Origin: Hydractinia symbiolongicarpus
Taxonomy: Eukaryota > Cnidaria > Hydrozoa > Anthoathecata > Hydractiniidae
Assembly (NCBI RefSeq): GCF_029227915.1
Contig: NC_079884.1
Span: 3,968,001 to 4,032,000, forward strand
Reading direction: 5' to 3'
DNA length: 64,000 nt
This document shows, piece after piece, positions 12,001 to 23,341 of the stretch. Position numbers and translations under genes: made by a program. Within the stretch, counting starts at the first letter, position 1. Every line of letters starts with the position of its first letter. The notes beneath the pieces were generated by a model, which saw only the letters and a list, made by a program, of their open reading frames with translations, was not told where the DNA came from and searched no databases.

Positions 12001-15000
12001 AAACGACTTTCATTGTTGGTAAAGACCTATTCTGAAGGTTTCCTGTTACATCATCTAGGTTGGAGCCTTGATCTCTTAACTTTCCAAATTTTGAGCCTGG
12101 TCCGTCGTTAAGTTTTGACCCAAATCACAGCCTCAGCCCTTAGCAACCTTTAAAACAAGGTGTATAAGCTTTGTTACTCCAATTGTAACGGTTTCAAGGG
12201 AAACACCCACCCAGGGTTAAGCGTGGGAAACACCCACCCAAAACCATTGTCTTTCATCTTGTTGGTGACGAGATATAAATTAGTAAGAAATTTATTTACA
12301 AACTGTGTGTCTTATTGGAAGATTTGTCATTTGTTATTCATTCATGGATCAAACTTTCACCCTAACCTGTAGTGAAAGATCTTGAAAACAGCTAATTGGG
12401 AAGTTAACCTCTTTGTGTTTAAGCAACCTAACAAATTCAATTTTTTTCTCTCATAGATTGGTATCAAGCGTTCTATTTTGTCTCTTTATTTTCATTACAT
12501 AAACATGGCTTTCTGTTTTCTGTACCTTCATCCCTTCTCGAAGTTTGTTCCAGTTGTGATAAATGGAAATCAGTAGAAATTAAAGGTAAAATAACTCTGA
12601 AACAAAGTTATAATATGGTTATGGTTATAATTAGGGTTGTTTCGTCTAAAATCACATTAAGCAATAAAAATTCCTTAAGCAAACTAATTTTCGCGAAAAT
12701 TATCATTTATTATACTGCTATAATGCCAAAACCATTTATCTTAGATGCATTCTTTCGTGAAATCTGCCAATGTAACGCCATTGATTTTCTCTCAACGCTA
12801 TTTTCAGCTGAAATTAGTCCAAAAAATCAGCTGCTTTGTATGAAATAATAAATTGTACAGCAGGCAAAAGTAACATCCAAATATGATGTTGATAAAAAAA
12901 CATTTTGTTTTTTTCCCACACGTACCAGTTTCACTGTAAGTTGACTAATCAAACGTCTCTTAGGGCCTAGTGTTTCTTATTTTATTCTAAATTAATTCTT
13001 TAAAAATCTAAATTAAAATACGTATTTGTATGTTCGTCTTTTAGATGTTGATAAATGGTTAGCCTTGTTTCAACTGTCGTGCATATCAATGCAACACGTA
13101 ACCCATTTTATTGAAAGCATGTCTGCGTTTGATGCTGATGATGAAGTACCATGTATCATTCAATCTGCCGTCACTGTATGTTCCGTTTGAATTGCTCTCC
13201 CCTTCCTGGTTTCACACTCACACGATCTCCTCCACACGTGTTGCTTGTTTTTTCCTGTATACTGTAGCTGTGTGTAACAGTACCATCGTTGTGTTTTTGT
13301 CTCACTAATTCAGCTGTGTGCTTTAAATCATTGATACATGATTTGTCGTTTCTTTTTAGATGTTTTCTGTTAACGTCAGCAAATTCCGTGCAGATAGGAT
13401 GATACAGTGCTTAAATGAGATAGTACGACATCAAAAACTGCAGGTGTGATTTTTTTTAAAATCCCAAATTTCATTACTGTCTTTTAAACTGGGCGTTTAT
13501 TAGAAATACAGAGTGCTTATTTATATAATTGATAGAAGAAAGGGGAATAGCTATTGATTGAAAGGGGATTATTATTTTAATTTTTAAAATCGAATGGTCT
13601 ACATTTTGCGCTTAATTTAGTTCAACGTAGATGAATATATCACGAATAATTGTAAATTTTATTACTTACAAGGAATATACAAAGAACGTTAACTTTTGTT
13701 GCATCTTCGTTTTAGAATGTATCTACGTATTTTAGTGAAGACCTCCAAACAGGCAAGTTAACTGGTTAAAAAAATTAAATGCTCACTACTTATATGTTGT
13801 TTGATTTATTTGATGTAGGCTGTTCGTTTGACCGTGGCTTTGTGTAGATTGTTCGTTTGACCATGGCTTTGTGTAGATTGTTGTTTGACCATGACTGTAT
13901 GTAGATTCTCCGTTTGACCATGACTGTTTGTAAATTGTTCGTTTGACCATGACTGTATGTAGATTGTTCGTTTGACCATGACTGCGTAAGTTGTTCGTTT
14001 GACCATGACTGTGTGTAGATTGTCCGTTTGGCCATGGCTCTGTATAGATTGTTCGTTTGACCATGCCTGTGTGTAAATTGTTTGTTTGACCATGACTGTA
14101 TAGACTTGTGTGTAGACTTCGTAATTTATAAATTGTCGACAATAGAAAACATTTTTCTGGCGTTAAATAGGGGTTGAACATATTTTGTTGTGCTCTATTA
14201 TGTTATACAAGGCAAAATAACACCACCAATTGCTTGGCAATAAAGAATACGCAAAAGTTATCTTTAAAAACACTAAAAGATTATATAAAGTCTCTTCATG
14301 CTTTGCTACAATTTTTTTATAGCAACGAATCTTCACGGCATGAGTTTCGCCATGTTGGTATTCGTTCAGTGTTTTGTGTCGTTGTACAGTGAAGCAACAG
14401 ACGATGAAGACAAGGGTACTGTAGCACTCAACTGTGATCAATTCATAACAATTCTTCATCTGTTTGTGAACTATGCAAAAGATATGACCGACCATTTGGT
14501 AAGTTGAGGTTCGCTGTGGAAATATTTTTTTACCCGCTTAGTTTCATTAATTTGTTTCACTGCTTTTGTACTCTCCTGAGATTTCGTTGGAATTTGAAAT
14601 TGAAAACCGCAAACTCTTTTACCTGATAGAATTATGATAGTAACGTAGATCTTGTCGTGTTTAGAACATTAGCAATCAAATGTTATCCACATCATGTATT
14701 TTCCGTGTTTTTGTAACGTATATCGACAACCTGAAGAATAATTTTCCTTTTCTAAAATTTAAAGTAAAGTGTTTTTCACAAGACGTGAGTGTTGAGACAT
14801 ATTTATTCTTTATCCCAAAGAGCTCAAGTGTAAAGCAAGTTCAATTTTGTTCATAAAAGCAAGTTCGATGTTTTTATTTATGTAGATAGCATCCCAGTTC
14901 ACTCTTTACTTGTTGGAGCAACTCCTGTACGCATCCGCCATGTTTGATGAAGGCATGAAAAAAAATATGTCTCTCCTCCTGATGAATGTTCTACTTGCTT

Positions 15001-15137
15001 TATTGGATTCTGTAAAGTATTTACAAGGCGACAAAACGAGCATGCTTGACAAATGCAAAGACACACTTAATATTTCAGATGATGAACTTGGACATCTGTT
15101 AAAAGAAAAGTATGAAGCTTTTGTCAAAATGAAATAA
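7104..15137 (+). CDS. GEMIN4: GEMIN4-like protein, twelve exons, 972 aa
   Basis: GEMIN4 is a helical-repeat subunit of the SMN complex, which loads Sm rings onto spliceosomal snRNAs. Exons: 7104-7361, 8040-8823, 9192-9460, 10229-10519, 11031-11195, 11489-11831, 12457-12585, 13045-13175, 13360-13443, 13716-13752, 14323-14498, 14886-15137. The frame stays open across all eleven junctions (2919 nt). Ten introns are GT-AG; intron 10 has a GC donor (ACAG/GCAAGT). The product is Leu-rich and helical with no other domain I can name. Alignment from memory to vertebrate GEMIN4 is best around residues 500-555 (SLCVVSPGFVIKEI, FLKAITAIPSLL), the DWYQAF/VPSSLLEVC region and the final about 80 residues. 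Vertebrate GEMIN4 is about 1060 aa, so the N-terminus may be incomplete. The gene structure is surer than the name. A generic HEAT-like protein is the alternative. Confidence 0.72.
8892..9062 (+). repeat. (TTG)n microsatellite in intron 2 of the GEMIN4-like gene
   Basis: About 170 bp of mostly TTG/CTG triplets with interruptions, starting roughly 70 bases after the exon 2 donor. Translated, it gives a poly-Leu shadow frame that should not be read as a gene. Confidence 0.93.
9988..10180 (+). mobile_element. SINE fragment with a Ceph-type conserved domain
   Basis: A TCA-repeat tract runs into a conserved core (from about 10012: CTTAACGTCCGTTTTCCATG, then GCATGGGTTGGACGG). I recognise this core from SINEs of cephalopods and other invertebrates (Ceph-type domain). 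It lies in intron 3 of the GEMIN4-like gene, about 50 bp before the exon 4 acceptor. Neither end is precise and the tRNA-like head was not identified. Confidence 0.55.
13822..14116 (+). repeat. 29-bp minisatellite, about ten copies
   Basis: Unit close to GTTCGTTTGACCATGACTGT plus TGTAGATT, repeated about ten times with substitutions and one shortened copy. It sits in intron 10 of the GEMIN4-like gene, about 70 bases after the non-canonical GC donor. Confidence 0.9.
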
Positions 15138-15863
15138 GCTAATTTGAAAACTAGTTTTTGTCGTTTTTTTGTCCTTTACTCTCAACGAAGGAGCGTTCCT
15201 AATTAACGTATTTATTTATATGAGCGTCCCAGTTTGATAGAACACCTTTAAAAATTAAATCAGCGCCCAGAAAAAGTATTTGTCCAGGAAATTAATTATG
15301 ACGTAAAGGTGTTTGCGAATCGAAATATTTAAAACCTTTTACAAAGCTTACAGAGAAAATTTCAATGAATGTGCTTAAGAAACCAAATGATTAATTTATT
15401 TTCCAAATTCTGCAAATTTCACATGGTTCGCCGTTTTAAACTGGCATATTAAACATCATTCGCCTCAGGCGGAAGCGTCTGACAGAATATTTTTGGATGT
15501 TCGTGAATATCCAAAAAATATCTCAGCAGATATCCGATATCAAATATCTGCTCGAGATATTCGATAGTCTCTCCGGCACTTATATTTTTTTTATATATAT
15601 AATTTCTTTAAAAAATTACATGCAAGACAATCAGATGGAGAGTTAAAACTAAAACTAAAAAAGTTATCAAACAAAGGATATATTATATCGCACTCCATCT
15701 TTTATTGTTCTCGATAGTAGTACAGAAAGGATAAGCAATCAGATGGAGAGCTGAAAATAACAAGCGCGAACGTTTTAAAACAACAAGAAAAAGTAAACTA
15801 AAATAAAATATGGAGTGGTTCGCCACTTTAGATAATGATTCCTTTCCAATGGTGCATGATAAA

Positions 15864-16015
15864 ACAGATATTCAGCGCGGTAGAATCGGATATCGCAATT
15901 AATAAGTATTGCTTCGTTTATATTCGACTCCGCTGCACGTCGTCGAATATCACAAGCTCGAGTGAATAATTACGGATATCCGATTTTACCTTGCTGAATA
16001 TCTGCTTAATATTGT
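15864..16015. repeat. Fold-back (inverted-repeat) element, about 150 bp
   Basis: An arm near 15864-15902 (CAGATATTCAGCGCGGTAGA then ATCGGATATCG) is matched in reverse complement near 15968-16015 with few mismatches. The centre has its own smaller palindrome (ATATTCGAC...GTCGAATAT). Looks like a MITE or a cruciform-forming repeat. Target duplication not resolved. Confidence 0.7.
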
Positions 16016-17160
16016 CCTGAACATTTTTTTTTTATTATTATTTTCAGTTTCATGCAGTGTTTTAAAAAATATTCATCGCACTGCATTATTACACCCAAAA
16101 ACGCGTTAAATCTGGCCACCATCTAGATAATCAAAAATAACGGGATGCTGTTTATTTATCTTGACAGGAAAACTTACGCTAGTAAGGCCGGGAAAAAGGG
16201 AGATAAAATATGAGAAGTCAAGTTCCTTGTAAATTGTTTTTCGTAGTTGGAAACTCTTTGTTTTTACTGTTTTACTGTTTTTATCTTATCTCAAAAAATT
16301 GATCTCGGATTGCTCTCTGTCTACAATTTCCTTTCTTCTTCGTCAACACAGCTTTTTGTTCAAACCTCGATAATGTCGATTTTCTATAAAGATAGAAGCG
16401 TCATTAAATGTGTACTACTCAGTGTCTACTCTGTCGAAAAATATTTTTTCAAAAAATCAGAAATATCAGCACTTTCTTATATCAGGAAAATGTCAAGCAT
16501 TTTAAGGATCAAAGTTCCATATGAACTATATTCGTTTGACAAGAATTTGACAAGTTTCATTCAAATTTAAACAGTTTCTTTTATCAGAATGTTTTTAATC
16601 AAAAATACTTTTTTAGGCCAAGGTCCCAATAAGTGTAAGATTTTGGCCCAAAATAGCTGAAAAATCGGAGAAATGTTGTGAGCTACCGAGAACTACCTCA
16701 TAATTTACAATATTTTTACTCCACGATCCGTTATGTTTACTTACTTTACATTTTCTTCGTTTTGTTTATTTTCTGCTGATAACTTTGGTAGCAAGAATTC
16801 TTCTTCTCTTGCAACTGTCCCCGTGTTGTCTCGATAGTGTTCTCGATGTCTTTGACAACTCTAAAGTAACAGCGGTCATAATAAATAAGTTTGGTTTTTC
16901 AAAGATTAAGTTTCTTCAGTGTGGAGTGAAGGGCGGGTAATGTTTTGAAAACAGATTACAACGTCAGCATTATTCTGTCGCCGGTAAACTTAGTAAGTAA
17001 ATTTAACTTCAAACTTTTTGTATTAAATTTGACGTCAATTTGCAAATTCTTTGTACCTTTTTGACATGCTTCACTAGCTATAAGTTTAGCCATTAGTAGA
17101 CCACCATTTCCATAGCCTGGATGTTAGTATTTGTTGTTTTTTTTGACCAAGCCAAAACAA

Positions 17161-17314
17161 TCTATACCATAATACCCGTATACGTCTGTCCGTCCGTCCG
17201 TCTGTCTGTCTGTCACGCAAAATGGTAGCTTAGCTGCGCAGGTAGCGAGACGCACGCAATGCGGTATAAAAAGGACGGGCAAACCCGTGGATTTTTCCAC
17301 AGGCTAATGACTAG
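17161..17314 (+). mobile_element. Short non-autonomous Helitron, 154 bp
   Basis: Begins TCTATACCATAATACCCG directly after an A (17160). It ends with a hairpin (GTGGATTTTTCCAC), then CTAG (17311-17314) followed by T. This is the Helitron pattern: 5' TC, 3' hairpin plus CTRR, insertion between A and T, no terminal inverted repeats. The interior holds a GTCT/GTCC tract and a conserved segment (CACGCAAAATGGTAGCTTAG) shared with copies at 46096-46227 and 58465-58706. Confidence 0.78.
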
Positions 17315-17826
17315 TAATATAAAATCTGATTGCTTCTTTTGCTTTTTTTTTGTTTGTTTTTATAAAATTATGTTTCCGGAATTACTTATGCTAAAGTGAT
17401 AAAACTTGGCATACTTCTACAAAGTAATACAAACAGATTCCAGGTAAAAGAAATAATTTTGAAATATTTTTATCAACGATAAACTCATAAATTGCGGTTT
17501 TCCGTTTCAATCCATTCCATGTGTGAATATTGACCTTTGCGTGCATACCTAAATGTGTTTTCTTTTATATAGCGAGACTTTGATAATAAGTGCTGCTTTC
17601 GGAAAAAAAGTCCATACACGTTTCTCCTGTATATATATGTATATGAAATACATTACCCAGGTTATTGGTACTGTCAAATAAAGGAAATTTCAGTCGAAGA
17701 AGCAGTCGTACAGTCCCTAAAAATCATCGTGCTTCGGGGAAAGTGGGAATTTGACTTAAAAAAATAATCGATTATTAGGCACACAAAAGTATTACAAAGA
17801 AAACTTTACTCATTACTCAGGTTTAC

Positions 17827-18893
17827 CTTCAGAAAATTTTCCATTTCTTTTTCACTCAATTCGTATCTAAGCGCTGCCATCCATCGTTCACGTGACCTTT
17901 TCCGTTCAGCCAGAACAAGAGACGGGTCGTTTGAATACACAGTGGGAAACTTTACCAGGGATGGTTCGGACTCTTTGGCAGTTTGCATCGCACCTGATAA
18001 TAAGACATGGTTTCTACGTGCTTGAAAATGAGCGGCCGTCGTGTTACCGTATGTGTCTCCGTATGAAAATCGTTGTTGTGGCATGTATCCAGTGTAACTA
18101 ACAGGTAAACATAAACAGTCCATTTCCAATTTTATACATAGGTCTCGCCGATATTCAGAAAGAGAACGGGTCCTGGGATCAAGGTTGCGTTGATTAAAAA
18201 CTTCCGCGCCGTTTTATTAAAATAACAAATAGGTAGTTACAATACACGCGTTTAAATTAAAATCTAAAGTCAGTACAGTCAGAAGAACCATTTGAAGTTA
18301 AGACCGGCTATTTTTTCTCATGGCTTGAAGCTCATTTATATATTATATATACACAAAACAAACAACAGATTAATCAGTTATAGCAAACCGATTTCAAATA
18401 CCTCGGACAACTTCGTCCCAGGGCTTGTTAGGTCACTTAATTTGAATGTGCAAATATAAAGTAATTTAGTAATATAAAAGAACCCGGGGACGAAGTTGGC
18501 TCTATAAAACCTGATCTGTAAGTGGTTTCGCGTGTAAAACTAATTACCATTTAGACAGTTCAGTGCACTGCATGCAAACAGTGGGTGGTAAGTATAAATT
18601 AGTTCCATATCTAAAAATCAAATACCTCCTCCCGTTTTGTGTTGTTATCGGGTGAGCTTTTAAGGCTGTTATCCACATATGATCGCTATTTCAACTTTAA
18701 TCTTAGGGTTTCGGAGAATGAAATAATGTTGCTTAGAGAAGAAAAAAATAGAGAAAAAGAAATATTACAAAGAAAAAATGAGAATAATAACTCGAAATTA
18801 AAAAATGCGCCCGCATTCTTACCCTGGCGGGATGTCCGATGTGCGATATGTGTAGGCGTGAGTTGTGATCCAATCTTGCGAAGCAGTTGACAT
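17827..18893 (-). CDS. CIMIP2C: CIMIP2C (FAM166C)-like ciliary microtubule inner protein, 5' part
   Basis: CIMIP2 proteins bind inside axonemal doublet microtubules of motile cilia and sperm flagella. Two exons join in frame: 18893-18823 (MSTASQDWITTHAYTYRTSD..PPG) and 18097-17827. The junction creates the family motif GYTGYMPQQRFSYGDTYG; a second family block is KFPTVYSNDPSLVLAERKRS followed by RERW. The joined part is 114 aa, in phase 0, and ends at a donor (AAG/GTAAAC). If that donor is not used, the frame stops after six more residues; vertebrate CIMIP2C is about 200 aa, so further exons downstream (below 17827) are likely but were not found. The first exon is supported by its start, its donor and the family's pattern of Pro-Pro-Gly before the motif. 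Confidence 0.78.
18408..18499. mobile_element. Hairpin element of the AACCTCGTCCC family (old copy)
   Basis: Arms CAACTTCGTCCCAGGG and CCCGGGGACGAAGTTGG face each other around an AT-rich centre. Same family as 29595, 35437, 35557, 42829 and 44921. No target duplication visible here. Confidence 0.6.
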
Positions 18894-20035
18894 GTCTTCT
18901 TGGTGATCGGATCCTTAGCGTGTAATAAAAGAACATAAAACGTCATATGTGACGTCACTATAAAGGGTTGGAAAACTAAGGCAACGAGATCATAACAAAT
19001 TAACGCCAATAAAGATGATAGAATAACTACGGTAGCATTGTATAGCCGTTTCCCTTTATTCGGTTAAAAGTAAATAAGTAAATAAGCTGTACTGATACTT
19101 AAGCAGCGCTTTTGTCAAACCACAGAAAATATCGTGTTTTTTTAAACCATGTAATTTTACAATGAGGTATGACTTCAACAAACAGGAATGACGTGGTCAG
19201 ACTCACTTTAATTAATCTGTTAATACTACTTTACAATGTCTCAAATATCGAAGTGAGTCTTATGAAAAATATTTATAATGTCGATAGCTGTTACTTCCTA
19301 TACACGTAATCCATTTTCTTGCATTTACATTCCACGGAAGTTGGAAAAGCACCCATGCTGAAACATACACTCCGATAACACAAAGCGGACAGAGACACTG
19401 GGAGCGAGTTTGGATGCGAAAGCTTTCCCTCAGCAGAAGCACAAATAGAAAAAAAACTCCCCAAAGCACAACCTTCAAGCTCTAAATTGGAACAAGTGGC
19501 CTTGAGAACCCTAAAATTAAGATTAATTTTTTAAAAAGCTCTGAAAACGCAGAACACTTTGTAACCAGTTTCTTAAAACTACTTGAATGGACTATTTGTA
19601 TATTTACTTTTAGGGTATAGAAAACACATTTTTTAAGAGTAAAAGTCAAACAAAAAACCGAAAATGTCCCGATATTAATCAGTAAATAACCCTGGATTTG
19701 ATGTATTAAATTCACTAGACACTTTGGAAAAAGGTCGCGAATACTCAGCAATGATTTCTATCGTTTTAAATCCAACCTTTAAAACCAAATTTTTTGTGCG
19801 CTGTACCTTTCGATAAGGAAAGTTGACTTATCCAATTTAAACAGCGCTTTAACAAGTTACCCAAAATCTATTATCAGAAAAGTAGGCTGGCATAGTTTTA
19901 GAAGAAACAAACTTGTAATTTTAAAGTTGTATTTACAGAAAAAAATTATTTACAAGATTCCAGGAACAAGCGTAATAAATTTAAGCTATTACTCAAAGTT
20001 TTTCGTATTGTTTATTTTGTTTTGCGTGAGAACGC
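18894..20035. other. Intergenic between CIMIP2C-like and GPCR genes
   Basis: Probable CIMIP2C-like promoter near 18894-19000, with a CRE-like TGACGTCA at about 18950. A 72-codon minus-strand frame (19478-19260) begins with a signal-peptide-like MKVVLWGVFFLFVLLL, but it has no splice context or homology I recognise and is not called as a gene. Confidence 0.35.
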
Positions 20036-21106
20036 TTACACTTTGTGCATTTTTGACATTCTTTTAGTTTCTCCGTTCAAAACTTCAGTCTCGGTACAAA
20101 AACTTTCTCCCCATCGACTACTGTGCCTTCGGCGACTGTGTCGTTCTCTCTGTTGAATACAACACTGTACAGTAAACATACTGTGCATGCGCGAATAGAT
20201 AAAAACATTAACAACCGAGTTGGACGTTTGCACTAAATTTAGAAACGTGTTTACCATAACAATAATTTCATATCCTTTCTTACTTATATGGACGTTTGAG
20301 TGAACCACTGCATAGAAAATAACTTGGTAAATATCGAGCGGTAGGGTTAAAATCGAAAAAATAATAATGACCAGCTTCAAAAGGCGTCTTCCTTTCCTCG
20401 ACATTTTTTCTCGTCTCCATGTTAAGTTGTCGTGTTGTTTTACCAGGGTGCGGTTCATTCTGAAACCAAGAAATCCCATAACACCCAGCGCAATTATGTC
20501 ACGCGTGACTTGTAACAAAGCTGACCCAAGCGACATGCCTGTTTTGTCGCTGTCTGGTGCGCATGTCTTGGTGTTGTATTGTTGGTTTTCGTGTACGCTG
20601 AATGTACTCATGTAAGGCAGCACAAAAAATATTGATAACGCAACTACAATTAATATCCATAATCCGATTTTTCCTCTTGATAGCGGGTCGTTAAAAGGTT
20701 TCACCAGCGTGTGGTAGCGTTCATAACTAATTAAGATAAGTACACCTTGAGAAAGCGTGATGCTGATTTGAAGTAAAGAAGGTATCAACTTACATCCGAT
20801 TTCCCCAAAATGCCATTGCTGGAATTTCGTTGCCGTAAGATACATAAAGGATAGCGGGATTATGACGGATGACGCTAAGTCTATGAATCCAAGCATAAGA
20901 AGGAATCTTTCGAATCTCTTAACGTTGTTGCGTGATCTAACGCCGAATATGTACACTACTAAAAGGTTGCCCAGCAATCCGATTGAAAATATACCGGTTA
21001 ATATAATCATTGTCACCACGTCAACCGGAGAAAATAGGATTTCCATGGGAATGCCAGTATAGTTTCCATCGCTTCCAGTCATATTGATAATAGTAAATTG
21101 GTGCAC
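20036..21106 (-). CDS. Class A (rhodopsin-like) G-protein-coupled receptor, 356 aa, intronless
   Basis: Seven hydrophobic segments in the usual order. Landmarks: N-glycosylation sites in the N-terminus (NMT at 8, NYT at 15), Asn46 in TM1 (LLGNLLV), Asp76 in TM2, Cys105 at the start of TM3 pairing with Cys182 in loop 2, ERY (129-131) in place of DRY, Arg/Lys-rich loop 3 (WRREKMSRKGRR), Pro257 in TM6 (LTLPLD, without the CW of CWxP), and NSVVNVFIYS in TM7 where NPxxY would be. The basic Ser/Arg tail could be phosphorylated. Likely a neuropeptide- or orphan-type receptor; the ligand cannot be inferred. The start Met precedes the glycosylated N-terminus; no signal peptide is needed in this class. 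Confidence 0.92.
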   Translation of the reverse strand: MHQFTIINMTGSDGNYTGIPMEILFSPVDVVTMIILTGIFSIGLLGNLLVVYIFGVRSRNNVKRFERFLLMLGFIDLASSVIIPLSFMYLTATKFQQWHFGEIGCKLIPSLLQISITLSQGVLILISYERYHTLVKPFNDPLSRGKIGLWILIVVALSIFFVLPYMSTFSVHENQQYNTKTCAPDSDKTGMSLGSALLQVTRDIIALGVMGFLGFRMNRTLVKQHDNLTWRREKMSRKGRRLLKLVIIIFSILTLPLDIYQVIFYAVVHSNVHISKKGYEIIVMVNTFLNLVQTSNSVVNVFIYSRMHSMFTVQCCIQQRERHSRRRHSSRWGESFCTETEVLNGETKRMSKMHKV

Positions 21107-23341
21107 ACCCAGTGAGCTGAAAAAATGAAATGTGAAAGTGTCAGAAACCGCCGCCTTCTTATTTACTTGTGCGCGTATCTTGAAGACGGGGGTATTTTTT
21201 GTACTGTATTGTTATTATAAGTTGTATGTGATATAAACACCAAAAAATGACACCCCCTTTGTGTGCGAAATGACAGGGATTACCGCTTTAATAACAAAAA
21301 GCTTCTCACGCTCAAGTCAGTTCATTTTGAAATATTAAAGTAGGGAATTTAAGTGAGTGAATAATTCTGATGAGAAGGCTCCCAGCTTGTGTTATTATTT
21401 TGTTTGATGTTTGTTCCGCACTTGAAGTGAAAAACACTTGCATGCCAAATTACGAGATGTGTTTTTTTTATTTATTTTTTATGTTCGTAAAGTAAACAAA
21501 ATTTGTAACCGAGAATACGTTTATTAATTATCGAATTATTTTAGGAAGTTTTTCAAAACTGCAGTACACCTTTTTTTATAGGAACCAATAAACTCCGACT
21601 GGAGCTGCTCGTATTTGTCAAGCCTTATCAAGCATGGATTCTTCTATTTTTATCGAAACTCCAGAATTCAGCCTCATTTTGTTCATAGTTATGACCCTCT
21701 AAAATTTGTGTATATTGAAAAAATTGATTTTTATTTGCTAATGAAGCTCTTTAATTGTTCTCAATCAATCGGAAAAATCAGCTTGAGAGAGAATTACAAA
21801 GAGGTTTTACAGCCTAGATTGTTCTTTGTTATAAAAAATTCAGGCTTGGGTTTTTAGTCTTAAAACAATGATTTAAGTCTAAAGCTGTTCTTAGTTAGCT
21901 GGGTTTTTTTAGCAAAATCTAAGGCTTGTATTTTTATAAAACTTATAAGAAAAGGGTGTAGCGTCAATAATGACAGGCGGTTTAAAAGTTTGATTGAAGG
22001 TCTGGTAAGCTCCAACTGTAATTGATTCATTTTTTATTGCATTTTTCAAGCGACGGCGATGGATTAACGGGATTACTGTCATCATAAAAAAAATGGGATG
22101 ATTTTTTGGTAATATTTACGCTCTGATTAGCGCTAATTCACAATTCAACATAAAAATGATGTTACGCCAATGATTGCGGTGTATTAGGGACGATATTGGC
22201 AAAGGCAGTGTGGCGAAAACTGTTCTGAATGCTTAAGAGAAACTTTGATCCGTGTTAGTAATGCGACGGAAGAACTTATTTGAGGTGAGAGAAGTTTTTA
22301 ATTGAGCTGCAAGAGGAAAAAGTGATAAAAAATTCATTAAATCGGCTTTAACGTGGTAAAAAATTGAAAAATTCAGCCACACAAAAAAAATATACTTATG
22401 TTAACTTAGTGAATAAAGGTAAACTTAAAGGGTTCCATTACAGCTGCTGACTTTTCTTTCCCTCTGACTGTAACTATGTTACATTATCGCTGGAGATACG
22501 TATAACATCCCTCTAACTTCCTTACCTGCCACACGAGCTGGTTAGCAGTCAGTGGATGGAACTAAATGGGCCAGCAACATTACATCTAAAGTGCGACGGA
22601 GTTGGGACTCGAACCTGCTACCTTAAAATTACAAGTCACTACACCATTCCACCTGTAGTGCATTATAATTATAGGAAGAAGGAAATGCATAGCTAGAAAA
22701 AAACGTGGACACGTTCTGCGTCTAGATCCTCGACTCGCAAAAGAGCTTTTCATAGTTAATCGGCTTGTGACGCTCGTACAGTCTCGAAATAGTTTCCATA
22801 TCATCAAGTGGTATTTTATTTCACTTCGGGCGCACTGGATTAAAATGTTGTTTGTTTAGAGCAGATGTGAAGTATTATTTGCTGTGTAAACAAAAAAGAA
22901 ACACACCAGCGTATTGTTTATTTAATGAAGCTGGCCTTATGTGTGGCTTTTGATACTCATGCTACAGTAAGATTCAATTTAATAACTCTTTTTACTATTT
23001 AGTTATATCGCTTTCAGCAAAGAAATATTTACGGAAGGCAAGCTAAGGGGCTGTTTACTTGAGAGGCGGGAATGATTACGGTTTTTCGGGGCCCGCTCTC
23101 CTCAATAATTATACTAAAAGTTACTTTGTGTTGATATAGAAAATGTTTGTCCTGGGTCAATTTCGTCCCGTCCTGTTTGATCTAAACGGGGTCCTGTCTC
23201 AAATACGTTTTTTCCATATAAACACACCGTTCAAGACGAATCTTTTCTCCATATAAATGCGGGACAAAATCAGCCAGAGAAACGTCCCGTCCCATCTCTC
23301 ATATAAACCTCCGTTATAATATTATAGTATTATCTATTATA
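21107..23341. other. Intergenic, GPCR upstream region with SINE relics
   Basis: No coding exon recognised. Contains a tRNA-like SINE relic (about 22480-22690). At 23150-23300 there are degenerate repeats of a GTCCCGTC...ATATAAAC motif. Confidence 0.4.
22480..22690 (-). mobile_element. tRNA-derived SINE relic
   Basis: On the minus strand, GGTGGAATGGTGTAGTGAC (A-box-like) is followed about 35 bases later by GGTTCGAGTCC (22615-22605), a good RNA polymerase III B box. Adjacent unrelated body sequence makes a SINE more likely than a tRNA gene, and no cloverleaf folds. Limits are approximate. Confidence 0.5.

Larger units (their letters stand above)
15138..17826. other. Intergenic between the GEMIN4-like and CIMIP2C-like genes
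   Basis: No gene recognised. Holds a fold-back element (15864-16015), two copies of a CAATCAGATGGAGAG motif (about 15630 and 15740), and a short Helitron (17161-17314). Remaining 3' exons of the CIMIP2C-like gene on the minus strand may lie here but I could not place them. Confidence 0.4.

Noticed and set aside
13786-14181. Three overlapping minus-strand frames with repeated WSNEQ-type units
   Set aside because: They are the 29-bp minisatellite read in three frames, inside an intron of a plus-strand gene.
19260-19478. 72-codon frame with a signal-peptide-like start, possible secreted peptide
   Set aside because: No processing sites, splice context or similarity; too weak to annotate.
22577-22690. 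Possible tRNA gene (good B box)
   Set aside because: No complete cloverleaf or acceptor stem could be drawn; SINE-like flanking sequence explains it better.
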